DNA of 64,000 nt from Bacteroides intestinalis (lineage in GTDB: Bacteria > Bacteroidota > Bacteroidia > Bacteroidales > Bacteroidaceae). Positions 61,373 to 64,000 of the stretch are shown here, in pieces. The stretch is taken from positions 248,001 to 312,000 of the forward strand of contig NZ_QRZF01000004.1 of the NCBI RefSeq assembly GCF_003464595.1, in the 5' to 3' direction. The translations under genes and the position numbers were made by a program. Below the pieces are notes generated by a model. It ran no database searches. It was given only the letters and a program-made list of their open reading frames with translations, and was not told the origin of the DNA. Position 1 is the stretch's first letter, and each line of letters starts with the position of its first letter.

Positions 61373-63700
61373 TTAATAAAGTATCACCTGATCCAGCACC
61401 ACTCCTTCATCCAAAGCCGTAATAACCAGCTTATGAGAAGCCTGTTTATTGATCGGTAAAGTCACTTTCCGAATAGCCTGATTGCGCAATACATTCTCTT
61501 TCCATTCTTCACTGCGTCCTTTCGTCTCATAAGATACCGTTTGCGGAACGGCCTCATCTACAGATATAGCGAAACGAAGCTGTTTCTCATCCAGTGGATG
61601 ACTTGGCAATAGCCTGATCTCAACTTCAACAGAATCTTTTCCATAATCATCAAAAGCGAAGGTCAGAGAGGAACCTTTACGGATACCTGCCGCTTTTCTT
61701 TCATATCCTAAGCCCTCGTACGGAACAGGTTTCCCATATGTACATTCCATAGCATTCCATTTGCAGAGTATTTTCCGGTCTGTCACCATAGGTTCGGTAG
61801 CGGTAGTATGCTCTACACGCTTGAATACCGGCAACTTACGGGGTTGAAAATCCATCATACGGTTCCATTTGCCATTCTGCAATGAATTATACTGCTGCGT
61901 CAAGGATGCAATGCTGTCAAAAGCAGCATCACTTTGTTTCCAGTCAGCCTTAGAGTGACGAGCAAGCTGGGCAGTCAGAATTTTCCGGTTCATTTGTGCA
62001 GCGGCCTGCACCGGATATTTCACAAGCTGGAAATAAGCATCCTGCCTGTCCGCCGGAATGTTACTCTCCATTCTCTCGACAACATCGGACAAGACGGTAT
62101 AAGATCTCAGACGCTCACTAATGGTTTGCTCGCTCCAAGGCAGATCTTTAATCACCTTGTATTTCGGATCGCGCTCTTCTTCACGCGTATTTCCCATAAA
62201 TTCGGGCTTACGGATGTAGGATAGCTGGTAATGTGCTTCCATGGCAGGCAACAGTTCCTCGGCACAATTACTTCCAAATTCCCGCTCCAACCAAGATTTC
62301 AGATGGGCAGTGACTCCTATTTCGTTCACTTCATCGATGTTCCACGCCATATCCAGAAAAAGTTCTATCTGATATTCCGCAGGCTTGATATCACCCACAT
62401 TCAATACCCACATCTTCTGAATGCCACGGTCGTAAGCCAACTTCATTTGTTGATGGAGTAGATAAGGGCTGAAAGTTCCCAACCAAAGATAATCGTGAGG
62501 ACGGCCCCAGTAAGATACATGGTAATAAATACCGTTGCCTCCTTTACGGGCACGCTCTTCCGCCGTCGGGAAGTGACGGATATACCCGTAATTATCATCA
62601 CACCAGATCAACGTTACATCATCAGGCACCTGTAAGCCGGCATTATAAATATCCAACACCTCTTTATAAGGAATAAATGCTTGCGGAATAGTTGTAACAT
62701 CTTTATTGACATACTTCTGCAAGAGTCCGCGCTGGTCTTTAAGCACACGTTCCAATACAGCCTTCTGTTCTGCTACGGTTTTGGCTCCCTGCATCTGTCC
62801 GTCGTGCACACCACGCATACCCAAAGTATAGATATTACCTTGTTGAGCAACCTCTTTCACCCGGTCTTCCCAGAATTTATAAACAGACGCACTATTATTC
62901 ACATAGTCATAATCACCCTGACCGCGACGGCGCCACTCACCGGCAGCGCTACACACCATCGGTTCACAATGCGATGAACCTATAAAAATACCATATTCTT
63001 CCGCAACTTTCCTGTTGCCTTCCGTCAAGAAGAAAGGCAAAGTACATTCGTGCATCGCAGGCCAATAGGTATTGGCACGTAAACGCAGTAACAGTTCAAA
63101 AATACGTGCATTCGTCTTCGGACCGATATGTCCTTTTACATCCGACGGTTCATACGTCTGACTACTCCAAGGCATCAATCCCCAGTCTTCGTCATTGATA
63201 AATATACCCCGATATTCCACGGAAGGAGATTGCAATGTCTGATACTCTGCCGGCAACATAAAAGAAATCTTCTTCTCCGATGTTACATCCGCCCACCATT
63301 CCCAGGGAGATACACCTATCAGGCGAGATAATTCCATGATACCATAAGCCGTACCATGCGAATCACTACCTGCTACCAGCAATTTTCCATCCGGCAGAAC
63401 CTGCAAAAGGAAAGCCTGTTTCTTGCCTATCAAAGCACTTACGTCCGCACTCACAGCTTTCAGCAACGGGCTTTTTCCAACCGTACCTACTATGATATTC
63501 CCTTGCCGGGCATCTACGGCGGCAGATGCTGAAAATACCGATTGATAATCACGTATGAACAGTTTCAATGCGGTTTGCACTACCTTCTCTTCCGCATTAT
63601 CACAAGCCAACTTGACCGGTTGGTCGGAGCGCAGACTAAACTGTGCACAACAAATCTGTGTCACCCAAAGAAAAACTAAACCTATAAATCCCTTCTTCAT
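61373..63700 (-). CDS. second GH115 alpha-glucuronidase, shorter form
   Basis: A 775-residue secreted enzyme, about 190 residues shorter than the first GH115 and lacking its inserted Ig-like module. A signal peptide (~1-20, cut after CCAQ) precedes the core motifs YRGIFINDEDWG (~residue 163), GSSHCEPMVCSAA, IWCDDNYGYIR and YHVSYWGRPHDYLWL. Its end is the GH115 beta-sandwich. The start at 63700 is preferred over an upstream TTG in frame. It lies 42 bases after the partial gene on its 5' side, so both probably share a transcript. Two different GH115 in one locus suggest differing glucuronic-acid linkages or contexts. Confidence 0.92.
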   Translation of the reverse strand: MKKGFIGLVFLWVTQICCAQFSLRSDQPVKLACDNAEEKVVQTALKLFIRDYQSVFSASAAVDARQGNIIVGTVGKSPLLKAVSADVSALIGKKQAFLLQVLPDGKLLVAGSDSHGTAYGIMELSRLIGVSPWEWWADVTSEKKISFMLPAEYQTLQSPSVEYRGIFINDEDWGLMPWSSQTYEPSDVKGHIGPKTNARIFELLLRLRANTYWPAMHECTLPFFLTEGNRKVAEEYGIFIGSSHCEPMVCSAAGEWRRRGQGDYDYVNNSASVYKFWEDRVKEVAQQGNIYTLGMRGVHDGQMQGAKTVAEQKAVLERVLKDQRGLLQKYVNKDVTTIPQAFIPYKEVLDIYNAGLQVPDDVTLIWCDDNYGYIRHFPTAEERARKGGNGIYYHVSYWGRPHDYLWLGTFSPYLLHQQMKLAYDRGIQKMWVLNVGDIKPAEYQIELFLDMAWNIDEVNEIGVTAHLKSWLEREFGSNCAEELLPAMEAHYQLSYIRKPEFMGNTREEERDPKYKVIKDLPWSEQTISERLRSYTVLSDVVERMESNIPADRQDAYFQLVKYPVQAAAQMNRKILTAQLARHSKADWKQSDAAFDSIASLTQQYNSLQNGKWNRMMDFQPRKLPVFKRVEHTTATEPMVTDRKILCKWNAMECTYGKPVPYEGLGYERKAAGIRKGSSLTFAFDDYGKDSVEVEIRLLPSHPLDEKQLRFAISVDEAVPQTVSYETKGRSEEWKENVLRNQAIRKVTLPINKQASHKLVITALDEGVVLDQVILY

Positions 63701-63742
63701 ATATTTCAATTTATTTTTCAAAGCTATATTCTATACATTTCT

Positions 63743-64000
63743 TCAAAAACTGATTTTAATGCTTCCTCCATAAGGGTTAAAATCAAATATCATTTTATCG
63801 TCCTGCTCCCGGACAGACAGTTCTTTCCCATTCTGCAAAACTTTTACTCCACTCTTTCCTTTCTTATCAACCACCATTGTCAAAGGTTCGCCAAATAACT
63901 CCTGATTCAATGCCAAACGTGGGCTGACCATCCAATGGGATTTTTTCTTCGTCACATCCAGTTGGATATTATTCCGTTCCTTAACGTAGGCAGCCACTTT
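63743..64000 (-). CDS. C-terminal part of a gene running off the window
   Basis: The frame is open to the right edge and ends at 63743; about 85 residues are visible. It ends in a beta-rich stretch (MIFDFNPYGGSIKISF) with an upstream ELFGEPLTMVVDKKGKSGVKVLQNGKELSVRE arranged in strands, like the terminal sheet of a large glycoside hydrolase. I cannot name the family. It lies upstream of the second GH115 and was probably transcribed with it. Confidence 0.6.
   Translation of the reverse strand, partial: KVAAYVKERNNIQLDVTKKKSHWMVSPRLALNQELFGEPLTMVVDKKGKSGVKVLQNGKELSVREQDDKMIFDFNPYGGSIKISF

Noticed and set aside
1..64000. Mobile elements, phage or conjugative genes
   Set aside because: No transposase, integrase, relaxase or phage protein and no flanking repeats were found on either strand.

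Overview
The window reads as chromosomal DNA of a gut Bacteroides. The evidence is a SusC/SusD pair with a hybrid two-component regulator, many Bacteroides-type promoters (a -7 box TAnnTTTG placed 15-60 bases before start codons), the RprX/RprY two-component pair, a second EF-G, and many Bacteroidales families of unknown function. The order of several genes (pgi, HAD pyrophosphatase-like, malQ, fusA2) resembles what I recall of the BT21xx part of Bacteroides thetaiotaomicron, but the carbohydrate locus at the right end looks strain- or species-specific. I see no transposase, integrase, phage gene or CRISPR array.

Left part (1-25 kb): the end of pgi, a HAD phosphatase, a small accessory block (HTH regulator, membrane protein, shortened NusG-like protein), tRNA-Arg(CCG), asnA, ung, a large LptD-like outer-membrane protein, an ArnT-like glycosyltransferase with an HD protein, a GtrA/GtrB-type pair, an AraC regulator, a bile-acid/sodium-symporter-type transporter, a cell-wall amidase with an MCE lipid-transport protein, dnaA, a nitroreductase, a B12-dependent ribonucleotide reductase and malQ. 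The region after malQ holds a tandem array of 22-bp units.

Middle (25-45 kb): folB, a four-gene surface cassette (TPR membrane regulator, DUF3244-like, DUF4848-like lipoprotein, beta-barrel), the mtaB-acyltransferase-glycosyltransferase-mgsA operon, an acyl-CoA synthetase, small envelope proteins, the rpsF-rpsR-rplI operon, a MarR regulator, RprX/RprY, an EF-G paralogue whose GTPase centre is altered (fusA2), and a lipoprotein class I amidotransferase. A long palindrome built from 11-bp units follows it.

Right part (45-64 kb): a polysaccharide utilisation locus. It has a secreted YhcH/EbgC-like protein divergent from a GH43-GH35 fusion, then GH115 - SusD - SusC on the minus strand, a divergent hybrid two-component regulator, and a second GH115 with another secreted-enzyme-like gene running off the window. 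The set fits a glucuronic-acid-decorated, galactose-containing plant glycan (complex glucuronoxylan or arabinogalactan protein): SusCD imports oligosaccharides, GH115 removes glucuronic acid, GH35/GH43 remove galactose or pentose, and the regulator senses a released oligosaccharide and switches on transcription.

The best candidates for something undescribed are the 22-bp array behind malQ, the 11-bp-unit palindrome near 45 kb, the TPR/DUF3244/DUF4848/barrel cassette, the shortened NusG-like protein with its membrane partner, and the GH43-GH35 fusion beside a secreted EbgC-like protein.
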